Source: Linyphia triangularis
Lineage: Eukaryota; Arthropoda; Arachnida; Araneae; Linyphiidae
Assembly (NCBI GenBank): GCA_963978545.1
Contig: OZ021727.1
Span: 16,628,743 to 16,692,742, forward strand
Length of the DNA stretch: 64,000 nt
Direction of reading: 5' to 3'
Each line of letters opens with the position of its first letter. Positions within the stretch are counted from its first letter, which is position 1. Made by a program: the position numbers and the translations under genes. Of this stretch, positions 48,531 to 60,376 are shown in pieces. The notes beneath the pieces are model-generated. The model was not told the DNA's origin, ran no database searches, and saw only the letters and a list, made by a program, of their open reading frames with translations.

Positions 48531-51500
48531 TGCTGTTATATTTTGAGTAAAGTATGTACCTTTACACTCTAAAGTGATGTTTAGGGATTGATTTGATATA
48601 ATTATGTTTCATTGAACTTTATGAGTGATATTTATATTATGCTCAGAGTATACTGTATTCGGTGTATGTCTCTAGGTGTACGTCACGTAGGCAAACAATG
48701 ACCAAATCCGATCAGAAAAGTGTGACGGATTTATTTCACAAAAGAGAGAAACTATCCCTCTCGGCTCAAGATTGTTGTTTAAAAGTAAGTGAAAATAAAC
48801 TATTTTCAAATAAGAAAATGTTATATCATAGAAATAAACTTGTTCTTTTTGTTACTCTCTGCTCCTTATTCTTTTCTTATCTTACACAAAGGAACTTATA
48901 TCAAGAATACTTTTTGAAAACTCTTGCCACTATTGAAAAAGATTAAGATAGAAGAATATTTTTTGCTACGTTTTTCCGGTTTTCATGTAACTTAAATATG
49001 CATTTGCTTGCGGCAAAATACTCCAATAGTAGGTTATATATTGGAATATCTCAATCCGTCTAGAAATTGTGAACAAAGTTTGTAGAGCATACATTTGTAG
49101 TTGTGTATTTGCATCCAAAAGTACTGTAAAGGTCCAAATCTTTTTGTTAAAATGGCTTGACTTTTCTACAGCATGCAAATGTTTTCCAATGTCTGTAAAT
49201 AAAATATATCCATCAAAATATAAACTCTTACTATACGCTAAAAGGAAAGAAAAGCTTAAATTTGGAGTTATTTATCCGAACATATTTATGGCGATCGAAA
49301 CCTTTTTGTTGAAAATATTTAGAATATTTTATATATTCTGTAGAATATAAATGTTTTTAAATGTCTTTAAATAAAATAAAAGCGCAAATAAATTAAAATT
49401 TTATTTATGAATTGAAGTCATCGAGATATATTTTGGCAAAATATAAAAATTATAAGTTTAAAATTAAATAAAAATCTAAATAGTAAATCATTTATTTAGA
49501 ATTTTTTTTTGTAATAATGCATTATATTAAAATACTAAATGGGAAAAATTGAGAGAAACAGGGCTTTTAGTTACTTTTTGTGTACATGGGGAATGAAAAA
49601 TACGATATACAATTTTAAAATATTAAGTAAATCTTCAAAACTATAGAAATTTTTAAGATTAATTAACATAATCAACAATAACTAAAAATACATAATTTTC
49701 AATGTTTATGAATAAAACGTCAGTTTATAATATAAAATTACAATAAAGTAAGTATTTTGATATGAAATGGCAAAATGTAATTAAATAATCATAACTACTT
49801 TCTGCATGTATGCAATCTTAAATTCAAAGAGCGTACATATTAAAAGAAATAGCCATTTTTGCAATAAAGAATTCACTCATCTGAATCAGATCAAGTTTAA
49901 ATGTAATTAAGACCCATATGAAACAAATGATCAGATATGAAGAATTCAACATAGTTCCAGAATCGGCTCAATCATTTTTCATACATTTTGCAGACACCCA
50001 AAACTTTTTACAACCTACCTCCATCTTTGTCCCAAGTCAAGAGTATCAGTTAATGCTTAGACTGAATTGAAATACTTTTGATCATTATTGTTTCTCTAAT
50101 TGATACAATTTATTAAGGACTTGTGAAGAAACACCTATTTTATCCAAAAAAAAATAAAATGAATTCAACAATTTTAGAACTAGTTGCTTCAATTATCTCG
50201 AAGTGTGTATTGGATATGTTTACGTACGGATATTTTTTCTACTAAAACTGATCCATTGAATAGTTTATCAGTTATACCTGAGAGAATAACTTATAATAAG
50301 TAAATTGTGCATAAAATTAATTATTTTTATATTAAAACGTAATTATTTTTTATATAAAAATATTAAATATATTATTTTAGAAGATATGCTATACAAGTGC
50401 TTCTTTAATGAAAACATTAAAAAATAACCTTGTGTAGAATTATACTTCCAGTATCTTCCAAATATACAATATATCTTTCTCTGTTAAAATTTAGCAAACA
50501 TCTTTCTACATTTTGAATCCATGAAAATCTTTTTCTTCTTTTTAATCGTTAAACACAGAACACACTTATTTGATACACATAACATTTAACTCCTGATTGT
50601 AAATAAATAGAACGATTTGCAATAAAAATCGAGTGTTTTTAAAAAAGGAGGGAAATAAATATACAATGGTTAAAAAGTTACAAGGGCATTATCTTTACTT
50701 GTGAGTTATAAATGTTGTCATTATTTATATGGTGGAGATGGAGATGATATGATGATGTATGGAATTTTTTTCGTTGTAACAATACAGCTTTTAAATGGCC
50801 TATTCTGAAGAGGAATGATATATAAAACATTCTATATTCTTAAAAATGTACCATTTAACGCGAATAACTTTAAATTATATAGGATCCTTTTTATATCCTC
50901 AGTTAATTAGTTGAAATTGCCTAATAAGTCACCGAAATGTCTCAATTCCAACCACACTAACGAATCTAATGTTGTTTGCACACTGAGATTAAAAACCAGT
51001 TAATTATAATTAAAAATGCAAAATCCATTAAACCCTTCCTTATATAATTCATCCTTAAATGAAATAAGACTAAATATAAATTGCATTTAATCTTTTACAT
51101 AGAAGAAAAAAAAATTACATTGTTTACGCAAGATTTTTCAGGTATTTAAAAATTCCCGTGACTTCAATAAAAGGTGTTTAATGAGTTTTGCAAGTTGAAT
51201 GCTAGTTAGCAATAGGTTAAACAATTTCAAGAATTTAGAAGCTTCAAAATAAATTTAAGAATTCACTTCTCATGTTGAAAATGTTATTAAATCGCTCCTG
51301 GAACGTTATTTATTAATCGTTTAATAACTTATTTGCTATAAGCCAATTATTTTTTTAAAGAAAGTATTCCAAAATGAAACTTTACGGACTTTTAATTTGT
51401 GCTTTAAAACACCTCCTTTTCAACTACTTCTCTATCAAGAAAATACAAAAAACTTACCTAATAAGTTCTGCTCCGTATCGAACTATTACGACAAATAGTT

Positions 51501-54190
51501 TTACAGCAAATCCCTTCTTAGTGGTTCAATGATCCGAAATATTAAGCTTCTTTTACAAAGTTTTTCCTTTCAAAATTAAATCCGACATTTCGTCTTAGTA
51601 AAAGGGATTAAGAGTTTGAAAGACTATAATAAAGATATTATAATGTGACCTTAAGTTTGGTTAGAGTGTTATTCTCCCTATATTGTTTATTATGTTATTA
51701 TAAATATTTAAATTTATACAATCATGAGATAGACAGTATATATCTTGTAATTATACCAATTTAATTGATAATCATCATTTTATTCGTTCTTAAAAAGATA
51801 ATTTATGACATTTTGATCCTAGTTATGATTTTTCAAATTTACATATTTCGAGAAAAATTCATTCTTCTTCAATTTAAGTGTTTTTTATTTGTTTTATATT
51901 TTGATTCAATCGCCTATTTTAGTAAAATGTTTTCATGAATTACATTTTTAAAACAAAACATTTTAATGTCAGAAAGCGAACTTAATATCAAAGGTTGAAA
52001 ACTCTTGTTTTCCATTCCTTTTTCAATAAAACAATTGAAAGCGTAATACGTATTCATGTTAGTATAAATTATTATTTTTTACTAATATAGTTAAGTTTCA
52101 ATAGACATAATTGATTAAAAACATATACATAGTTGTGTTAACTTAGTTATTAAAATCAATTACTTTACGTTATGTTTTAATATACCTAGTTAATTTAGTA
52201 TAATTACATTGCTATGTTAGTAAAACTACCTTTTACTAATACAGTTATATTATGCATAGTTAGATTAGTATAAATTATTGCATTTTACTTTTTGTTTTGT
52301 TTAATTTTTTTACCATTCATCACTTAGATATATAAAATTGTTCACTATTGATTTCTATAGTATGCATGATATTAATTCATTAGTATTTAATAGAAATTTA
52401 ATGGTTTTCTATTTCAAGTTTTAATTTAGTAAATGAACATATGTAGGGAGAATTTCCTTCTTTAATTTAAATAACTAAGACAAACCATTTATTTTATAAA
52501 TCAATTTGTTAATTTATTTTGCATTGTTTCAGAATAACTATATCGTAATATATAAAGTACATTTAAAAATGTAAAATAATTAGTTATTTAAATTTTTATT
52601 CATGGTCACGAGACCCTTTTAAAAGTTACATGAAACTAATTTGATAATTGAGACTCTTTAAAGAGTCATGAAATATATTTTGCGTGAAAAGATAGCTCCT
52701 TACATACATTATTGCACTACGTAAATTAAGTAAAAAAAATGATTTGCTCCTCAAATTTTTTAAGTTTAATTTTCGAAAGTTTATCAATATTAATCTCTCT
52801 CTTATCAACCATTAGAATTACTTTGGTTAACATGAGTTTATAAATATGTTTGAATATTTTATAATGATGTTGTTTCATAAGAATTTGCAATCATATATTT
52901 TAAAAATAAAGAATTAAAATACTGATATATGAGTATACGCAATAAAAATTATATAACTACGTATACCAATTTATACTCATTTTTACTAAGTGCCCACAAA
53001 GGTCGTTTGTTATCTTCTGAACTTCAATTCGCTTACATTTATTGCAATATGTGTATACGTATAATAAAATAGTCGTGAGTTATTCGATGATAGTGCTTAT
53101 ACCTCCAACTTGTAGTAAAGAAAGGAGTTTATTTGCCAATTTGGAAAATTGAACAGAAAAAATTCACGAAAATGGATACTTATTAAATTCTTGAACAGAA
53201 ACGGGTTTGTTGTAAATATACTTTACGCATAGTAACAGTTAGTTCCTTTGTTTGTTCGCATTTACAAACAGTGTTACGTCACAAAACGACTCAATAATGA
53301 AAAATTTGTAGACTATGAACATGTACATAGAATTAAGGTTATAGTTTATAATTAATATCCCATAAACATAGAGATTTATTACTGATGCATGCATGTATAA
53401 ATCACAAACAAAAACTACAATCGCGATGTATAGGATTTAAGAACCACCCATGCTGTAATAAGAGGTTATGTACTTAATAATATTCTTTCAAATGATTTTG
53501 AATTGGAGAAAACTGGAGAGTAAGCTATCCAAACGGAATCAAAGATATACAGCATAAAATATTTTAGATAATTAATTGGCGTGTTAACATAAGCATTTCT
53601 TATTTTATTAACATAAACACTATCTTATTTAACAACCAGGCGATACGACGAAAATACGAATGGATTCTTCTATAGCATCTAAATATAGGTGCACAGCCAA
53701 GCTGCAACTTGTTCCTATTTCTTAACCCTCAGTTGCTATGACAACTAAATTGTAAATGTATGTGCATAATTGCATTCAACAGGCTAAAAGTAATTAGTTA
53801 AAGATCAATATTAACTAGCTCAATATTTAAATTTCACGATTGCTATTTATTGATAATCCCATATTTAATTAATACATTCCAAATACCCTGGGATTCAATC
53901 AGTAAAATTCACTTAATTCTAGAGTAAAGAGATTACACGTCATGTCTTCTGCTCTCCATTTTGAAGAGAGTTGCACATATTTAATAAGCAGATTTCAGAT
54001 TTCTCCAGTTCAAGAATTTACGAAATTTAATCCAATTGATTGATCTATTTTGTACTTTGATGGAATTTATGTTGTTCTTTGGAAAACATATGACGATCAT
54101 AGTTGTACGAGCGTGAGTTTAAATTTTAAAGGATTCCCTTTTACTATAAGTTGAACTTTATTTTGAAGTATTATTATTATTATTTAATTT
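48531..54190. other. 5.6 kb of AT-rich noncoding DNA
   Basis: I see no gene, RNA, TIR element or SINE here. Short frames at 48662-48946, 49069-49350 and 52626-52808 (minus) have no recognisable domain. Sequence is mostly unique AT-rich text with short homopolymers. Confidence 0.5.
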
Positions 54191-54194
54191 TTTT

Positions 54195-55225
54195 GTACTT
54201 TGTAAAATTTGGCCAACATTTGAACCATTTCCCATTTTGTAGATGTTATAAATTTGGAATTGGTGACTTTCCTATATATTGATCTAAATCTAGCAAAATA
54301 AAAATATTGGGCGGCAGTAACTTTTTGGTCAATAATTTTAGTAAGGTGACCCACTCCCCGAAAAAAAAAACAATGCCAATTTTGATTAACTTCCGATTTT
54401 GTGGTTGTTATAAATTTGGAATTGAAGATTTTCCTATAAATAAACAATTTCACCAGAGGAAATTTTTTTTTGATATTTTAACTTTTTAAACAATATTTCC
54501 TTTAATTTTATGCCCAGTGCTAATCCAATGGGAAAAAAATGACTTTTCAAGCTTATGGGTCAAATGGCTCCAAATTGTGACATTGGGTTGGAAATGGGTT
54601 TTATATTCATTCTTGATCCAAATGTGTCCCCCTCCGCCAACCCAAATTAGTTTGTTGAAACAGAAGTTTTGAAATTGCACTTTACTGGGCCAACTTTCGA
54701 ACCACTCTACATTTTGTAGTTATAAATTTGGAAATGGAGACTTTCCTAAATATTGATCTAAATTTACCAAAATAAAAACATTGTTCAGCTGTAACGTTTT
54801 GGTCGATAATTCTTTTAAGGTGACCCTGCCCCCTCCCCCGATAAAAACACATTGCCAATTTTGACCCACTTCCAATTTTATTGTTATAAATTGGAATTGA
54901 AGATTCGCCTACATATATAACTTTAATTTCCCCAAAGGAAAATGTTTTGAGATTTAACTTTTTAAACAATAATACCATTAAGGTTGTCCCCAATGCTAAT
55001 CCAATGGGAAAAAATGACTTTTCAGGAATAAAGGACAAATGGCTCCAAATGGTGATTTTGAGTTGAAAATAGATTCTATATTCATACTTGATCCTAATGT
55101 TGATAAAATTGAGAAATTTTGAAATTGTTCTTTTTTGTGCCAACTTTTGATCCACTTCCCATTTTGTGGATGTTATAAGTTTGGAATTGGAGACTCTCCT
55201 ATATATTGACCTAAATCTGGCAAAT
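54195..55225. repeat. tandem repeat, about 2.2 units of 450-480 bp
   Basis: Unit starts are near 54195, 54677 and 55127 (TTTGGCCAACATTTGAACCA, TGGGCCAACTTTCGAACCAC, TGTGCCAACTTTTGATCCAC). Each unit contains TTATAAATTTGGAATTGG, TTTTTGGTCAATAATTTTAG or a variant, GCTAATCCAATGGGAAAAAA and CAAATGGCTCCAAAT. Inside each unit the GCCAATTTTGA...TTATAAATTTGGAATTG segment repeats the unit start, so the unit is itself an old dimer. Minus-strand frames at 54184-54453 and 54682-55155 run through it but carry no recognised domain. Confidence 0.85.
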
Positions 55226-55338
55226 AATTTTTTATACCAAATTTAAACAAAGTTGCAGTTTCCATTCTGAACCGCTTTTTATGACCCAGAAGCTTCTAAA
55301 ACGTGAAGATCAAGCAAAGCCGATGTTTTTTTTTTTAA

Positions 55339-56052
55339 GGGGAATGTTAAGGCAAAAATTTCAAAATTTTATATTTTTATATTTTAGTGGAAATAGAAAG
55401 CTATAATTCTAGCTTTCAGTACATACCTTACTTTTGCTGATCCGAGAGGAATTAAGAATATTATTTGAGTTTTTGTAAGCGCGCATATCAGAAATCGTAT
55501 GTATTTCAATTTCTTAAATTGCATTTTTCTCTTCATGCGTATTTTAATATTTTTAGGGTATTCGATTTGTTCCTTGCGATTCAAAAGTTGATGCCTTCTT
55601 TTGAAATTTGGAGATATTGTTTACTATACTATTTTGAACACAATTGTGCATGGATTTTGGAATCTGGTATTTTTTTATTGTTTTACAGCAATTTTTGTAA
55701 TGCTTCTATTTAAAAAGTTAAAATTTTTTGCCATAGTACCAAAGTTTTACTTTTAAATAATTAACCAATGAGTCAAATTCAAAATCCATGCACAATTATG
55801 TCAATATATATTCAATTAGCTTGTACAAAAAAATTAAGACAGATTGCAAAAAATTTGAATCACAAGGAGCTTTTTTAAAATTACGGAAAAAAGCTAAATT
55901 TTTCAATAAAAATTTAATTTCTTGAAAAAAAATCAATACAAATTTTTAAAATTTTAGGTTGTGTTTCATATAATTGCTATTGAACTGCACAAAAAATTTC
56001 ATGAACTTTAAGCAAAAATTGAAGAATTTTTATTTTTGACTTAACAGTCCCC
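55339..56052. mobile_element. 714-bp foldback/TIR element flanked by TTAA
   Basis: Ends GGGGAATGTTAAGGCAAAAA and, on the other strand, GGGGACTGTTAAGTCAAAAA are inverted repeats bounded by TTAA at 55335-55338 and 56053-56056. Inner arms also pair: ATTGTGCATGGATTTTG near 55643 with CAAAATCCATGCACAAT near 55779. The whole element is therefore a long imperfect palindrome. No transposase is encoded. The TTAA flanks would suit a piggyBac-like or other TTAA-targeting system, although TA plus AGGGG ends are also possible. Confidence 0.7.
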
Positions 56053-56924
56053 TTAAATCAAAATTCAGTACTATCTTTATCCTTTATTACATATCGAGTA
56101 ATAAATAATCGAAATTCAATTAAAAATGTGTTCTGTCATTGGACATAAAAATAAAATAATTTATGGAAGTTAAAACTCTTGCCAAAATTTTAATGTAATT
56201 TTGTTTTTAAAAATTCGTCTTTCACTATGTGACTTTGACTCACCGGGTGTTAAAATGGAAGAGTTACCCTGTGGATAAAAGCTTTATTTCAATACAATTA
56301 GAGTGAAAATTCCTTTGCTCTTAAGTTAAGCTGAAATACAAACTGCTTTCAAACACATGATACATCTGAGAAAAATATTCTTTGTATGCGTTCAAACGGA
56401 AGATATTTATTTTCTTCTCTAACAGCATTAGTTGTTTTTCAAAAAGGTTTTCTGTGTCAGAAAAACTTTTCATAAGCTAAAAATTGCTCTCATTTTATAA
56501 GGACTTTATGCGGAAATCATGTTTTCCTTTTATATAAAATCTTTCATATGAAAATAATTTGAATTGCCTCTCACAAGGAATCGTAATAAAATGTATAACC
56601 CATGAAAATAATATAACTTTTGAATGTTTATCAGTTTGCCTTGAGCTGTTTGCTACAAATATTAGGGAAAAAGCTATTGAGGTTTTTTTTTTTTATCATT
56701 AATGCAGTTTCCAATTTGCGGTGAGATGCTATAAAAAAAGTCATATTACAATCTGAATTGTATTGGTTCCATATTCCTTAAAACATAAAATAAATTCAAT
56801 CAAAAACAACTATAAATATCATTATTGTAATAATCACTTTTGCTTTTAGATAAAAAATGCAATAATAAATTGATATTTAATGATATCGTTAAATTGTATG
56901 TGATAAAAAACGCTGAAGTGTCAA
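56053..56924. other. AT-rich noncoding stretch
   Basis: No recognised feature. Confidence 0.5.
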
Positions 56925-57110
56925 AAATAACATTTTGTAACAAAGAATCTATCGCACATTTTATCCCTTGAGGCAAAAGACATATCTACCTATCACACGA
57001 TAATTACTTTGTCTTAAATATTTTTTTTAAAAATTTTTATTACAAGTTCTTTCTAAACAAGGTTCTTCTTTCATAAAACTTTCAAGAGATTAGTTTCATA
57101 GTTGGAGAAA
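56925..57110 (+). repeat. dispersed repeat pair, copy 2
   Basis: Matches 39770-39945 with ATTTTATCCCTTGAGGCAAA, ATATCTACCTATCACACGAT and CAAGAGATTAGTTTCATAG in the same order and strand. Confidence 0.55.
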
Positions 57111-58589
57111 AAAAATTATTTTCTTGAGATGGGGAATGAAACTCCCTTTTTTATTTTTTCATAATCGAGTTGTAACAATTCCTTTAAAAAATCAAATAAA
57201 CTAAGTTTCTTTCCGAGCACAATTGATTTAGATGTAATTTTTTTTTTTTTTTTTTTTTTTGCAATTGCTGATAGCTAAAATGAATTTAATATATATTTTT
57301 GTAAATAAGAACGTAATCTGAGAGGACATTTTTTTTTTTTAGGTTTTCTGCTAGTTGTTACGGAATATTTTTTTGTTTCAATAATGGAGTGTATTTAATT
57401 GCTCTACATTATAAGGAAACAGATTAAACTCAGTAAATTGAAATATAAGACGTTATTTTTTACATTTACGTTACTGTTAGCGATAAAGGTTAAGGTATAC
57501 ATATACATTAGGAATCGCGAAATTTGACTCAAGTCTGCGTTTTTGTTTTTTGGTTTTAAAATATTCCCGAATTCAATACCATTAAAATGATACCATTTTC
57601 TTTCTGAGTCTCAAATTACTTTTTAAATTACAGTAGGTTTTGTGAACCTATTTTGTATCACGTTCATTAGTGTAGTAAACTTTAAACGCGTTTTCTGAAG
57701 AATGATATTTTGGTGTTATATGACTTTACGCCAACGGTCATAACTTCATAATAAATGGTCCAATTTACAAAAATCTAATTTTGTTTTTTAGACAATAGTT
57801 GTGAATGTGTTTTCGATGGAGAATATAATTTATATTTTTATAAACACATTTTTTATGCATATTTTAATCTTAATTTTTTGTTAAAAACTATGTATTTTTT
57901 TAAACTTTTTATTTAAAAACTTATAATTAAATAAATATTGAAGCCAAATTCAAAATTCTCCATAGGAACTTGCGTCAATATATTGTCTCTTATTTGCAAT
58001 AAAAATAATACTTCTAAGTTAATTACAAGTTGATTTATGTATGTTCTAATAATATCCTAATTAGTCACTTTAATTGCAATTAGCTGATTAAAAAATTGAC
58101 GGAAAAAAAAGTTTATATATAAAAATGCATCATTTTTAATTCTGATATGCTGCAAAAAGTTTGAAATTATAACCTAAAAATTAAAGAAAATCATCTCAAT
58201 TGTATATGTATACCTTAAGAGTGGGGAACATTGCATAATTTTCAATTACACAATACTCTTTAGCTTAATACATTAACATTTTAAATGTATTGGGAAAAAT
58301 CACAATTTGAGTTTCAATAATTTAATACCAATTTATTTATAAAAAAAAGAACCATTCATTTAATGAGTTTAGTTATATTTTAAGTCATCCCCCCCCCCCC
58401 TTACATCTCATCAAGTTGGGATGCGTTATTTTTGGCGACGAAAGTGGCTGTCAGTTTATAGTTGTCTATGAGAAAACTGACCTTAATTACACAGAGAGAG
58501 AAATATAGTCTTTGTAAGATATCAATAAATGAAGTACAGACTCTAATGTAATTATTATTTACTATTTTGTTTCTGATACTATAACATAC
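57111..58589. other. AT-rich noncoding stretch left of the LTR element
   Basis: No gene recognised. Contains T runs near 57239-57260 and 57329-57340 and a C10-C12 run near 58388-58400. The last four bases (ATAC, 58586-58589) are the target duplication of the LTR retrotransposon. Confidence 0.5.
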
Positions 58590-59051
58590 TGTTGCACAAA
58601 TTGTCTGTATATATTGTAAATAGTGACGTATTATTTCAAAATTCTATTGTAATTTATTTTTATCTTATTTTATTTATTAATTAATAGCGATTATACAAGT
58701 TAGAAAAAGGTGGCAACACCTAAAGCAATCGAGAAGTTTCGAGATATTTCTTTTCTATGAATTGGCTGGAAATTTCGAGAATGTCTCACGCGCTTGTATA
58801 TAAAAGACTGGAGAACGGGAAAGTTTGCAGATTGACTTTGGACTTCGATGAAAGCGTATCGCTTTGTTTACCTATTGGAGTGAGCTTGTATAATCGCTGT
58901 ATTCGAAGTTGTTTTTGCTAAAGCTTGTGTTGAAGCTTGTGAGCGATTACACTGTTGCCTGGGGATAAATTTTGTGAGTTTTCTGAAGAGAGAATAATTT
59001 TTATACTGTAAAAACTGTGCCATCATTGCCTCAGCGGAAAAATTCATAACA
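58590..59051 (+). repeat. 5' LTR, 462 bp
   Basis: Begins TGTTGCACAAATTG and ends AAATTCATAACA. It has a good TATA box, TATATAAAAG, at 58797-58806. In the stretch corresponding to the 3' LTR poly(A) signal this copy reads AATAAT and so lacks AATAAA, which would favour read-through from the 5' LTR. Confidence 0.95.
58797..58806 (+). promoter_or_regulatory. LTR TATA box
   Basis: TATATAAAAG about 210 bp into the LTR, followed at 25-40 bp by GC-richer sequence suitable for a start site. An identical box lies in the 3' LTR. Confidence 0.65.
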
Positions 59052-59052
59052 G

Positions 59053-59068
59053 TGGTGTCAGAAGTGGG
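59053..59068 (+). other. primer-binding site (tRNA-Leu type)
   Basis: TGGTGTCAGAAGTGGG begins one base after the 5' LTR. TGG is the complement of the CCA tail, and the rest matches the acceptor end of a eukaryotic leucine tRNA as I remember it. The exact isoacceptor is not verifiable here. Confidence 0.8.
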
Positions 59069-59083
59069 GTCTCGTAATTTTGA

Positions 59084-60376
59084 ATGCCGACAACTAGAAG
59101 AATGATGGAAGACCAAATGAAGCAGTTGATGGAAATGATTGCTGGAATAAAGGCCGGACAAGAATCAACCGCCGCTACAATCGCCGCTGGTCAAACCCGC
59201 CAAGAAACGACTAACGCTGAACTCGCCGCCGCAATCACCGCCAGCCAAGAAGCGACATCATCGGACATTAAAGCTTTAGCCGCCAAGTGTGAAACAATAT
59301 CTGCAGCAGTGAATGAAATCAAAGAAGAAATGAAGATAGAGCTAGCCTCAATGGTGGATTCAACCATAATAGAAACTACTACAAGTGTTTTACAATCGGT
59401 AAAAGAAGAGGTTCTGAGTGAAGTAAGAAAAGAAATCAGTGAGAGTTTTGAGGTTGTTAATGGGAAAGGTGACTGCTTGGGAGAAAAGGTTTCTACAGTG
59501 AAAGAAGATCTTGTGACTGTGAGGAACGAAGTCGAAGAAAAGGTTTCCACCATGAAAGAAGAGCAGGAAAAGTTTCATGACGCTGTTGAAGAAAGGCTAC
59601 GAAAAATTGAAACGGGGGAAGCTGTAACCTTTGCAACGCCTAATTGGGATAATGTTTCTACTCCCTTCATTACGCCACGTTCCAACATCAAAGTGGCCAC
59701 TTTTGATGGGAAGTCGTCTTGGCGCGTTTATCAAACGCAGTTTGAAATTATTGCTTCTGCGAATGGTTGGGACGATACTTCGAAGGCATTCCATCTCGCA
59801 GCATCTCTTCGAGGTGAAGCTGCTGACATTTTACAGACACTACCTGAAGAGAAGCGGGGAGAATTCGTAGCGCTGGCAAGTGCGTTGGAGTTAAGGTTTG
59901 GGGAGCAGCATCTAAAGGATTACAACAGACTGCAATTGAAAGTGAGACAGCAGAAGGCCAATGAAACTCTTCAAGAATTGGCATCGGATATAGAAAGACT
60001 GTCGCTCCTCGCTTTCCCTGACTTTCCCCCGGATGTACGAGACGATCTTTCTCTGCAGTATTTCATCGACGCTATTCAAGATCCCGATGTGCAGCAGGCG
60101 GTAAGGTTATCCCAAAACAAAAACCTGAAGTCGGCCCTCGTGTACGCCATGAGAGTGGAAGCCGCGCAGCTAGCTTCTGGAAAAGACCGACGATATGTGC
60201 GTGGTGCATTAGCCGAGGATTCTTCTGACTTTGTCACCAGTAAGCTTCGAGAACTGGAAAGCAAAATTGATAGAATGATGAGAAGCTATCCCGGAGCCAG
60301 GGATCGAAGGGCCAGAGTCGTTTGCTGCCACTGCAAACGGGGGAAGGGCATCTACGACGAAACTGCCTTGATTTGA
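59084..60376 (+). CDS. gag: Gag-like capsid polyprotein, 430 residues
   Basis: Structural protein that packages element RNA. Residues 1-180 are Ala/Glu/Lys-rich with heptad-like helices, including two similar segments (EKVSTVKEDL near 134, EKVSTMKEEQ near 152). Residues 203-365 form the capsid region typical of Ty3/gypsy Gag (TFDGKSSWRVYQTQFE, then LRGEAADIL and LRFGEQHLKDY, then LPDF-like FPDFPPDVRDDLS). A basic C-terminal part (366-415) leads into the start of a zinc knuckle (CCHCK, residues 414-418). The knuckle is not completed in this frame: its histidine and last cysteine lie in the -1 frame, after a G5 run at 60339-60343. The ATG at 59084 follows the primer-binding site directly. The frame is otherwise clean. 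Confidence 0.9.
   Translation: MPTTRRMMEDQMKQLMEMIAGIKAGQESTAATIAAGQTRQETTNAELAAAITASQEATSSDIKALAAKCETISAAVNEIKEEMKIELASMVDSTIIETTTSVLQSVKEEVLSEVRKEISESFEVVNGKGDCLGEKVSTVKEDLVTVRNEVEEKVSTMKEEQEKFHDAVEERLRKIETGEAVTFATPNWDNVSTPFITPRSNIKVATFDGKSSWRVYQTQFEIIASANGWDDTSKAFHLAASLRGEAADILQTLPEEKRGEFVALASALELRFGEQHLKDYNRLQLKVRQQKANETLQELASDIERLSLLAFPDFPPDVRDDLSLQYFIDAIQDPDVQQAVRLSQNKNLKSALVYAMRVEAAQLASGKDRRYVRGALAEDSSDFVTSKLRELESKIDRMMRSYPGARDRRARVVCCHCKRGKGIYDETALI

Noticed and set aside
58868..59161. Minus-strand ORFs in LTR and Gag (also 59191-59553, 59597-59794, 59748-59984, 61956-62138)
   Set aside because: Shadows of the plus-strand LTR element; the LTR-derived frame appears in both LTRs for that reason.
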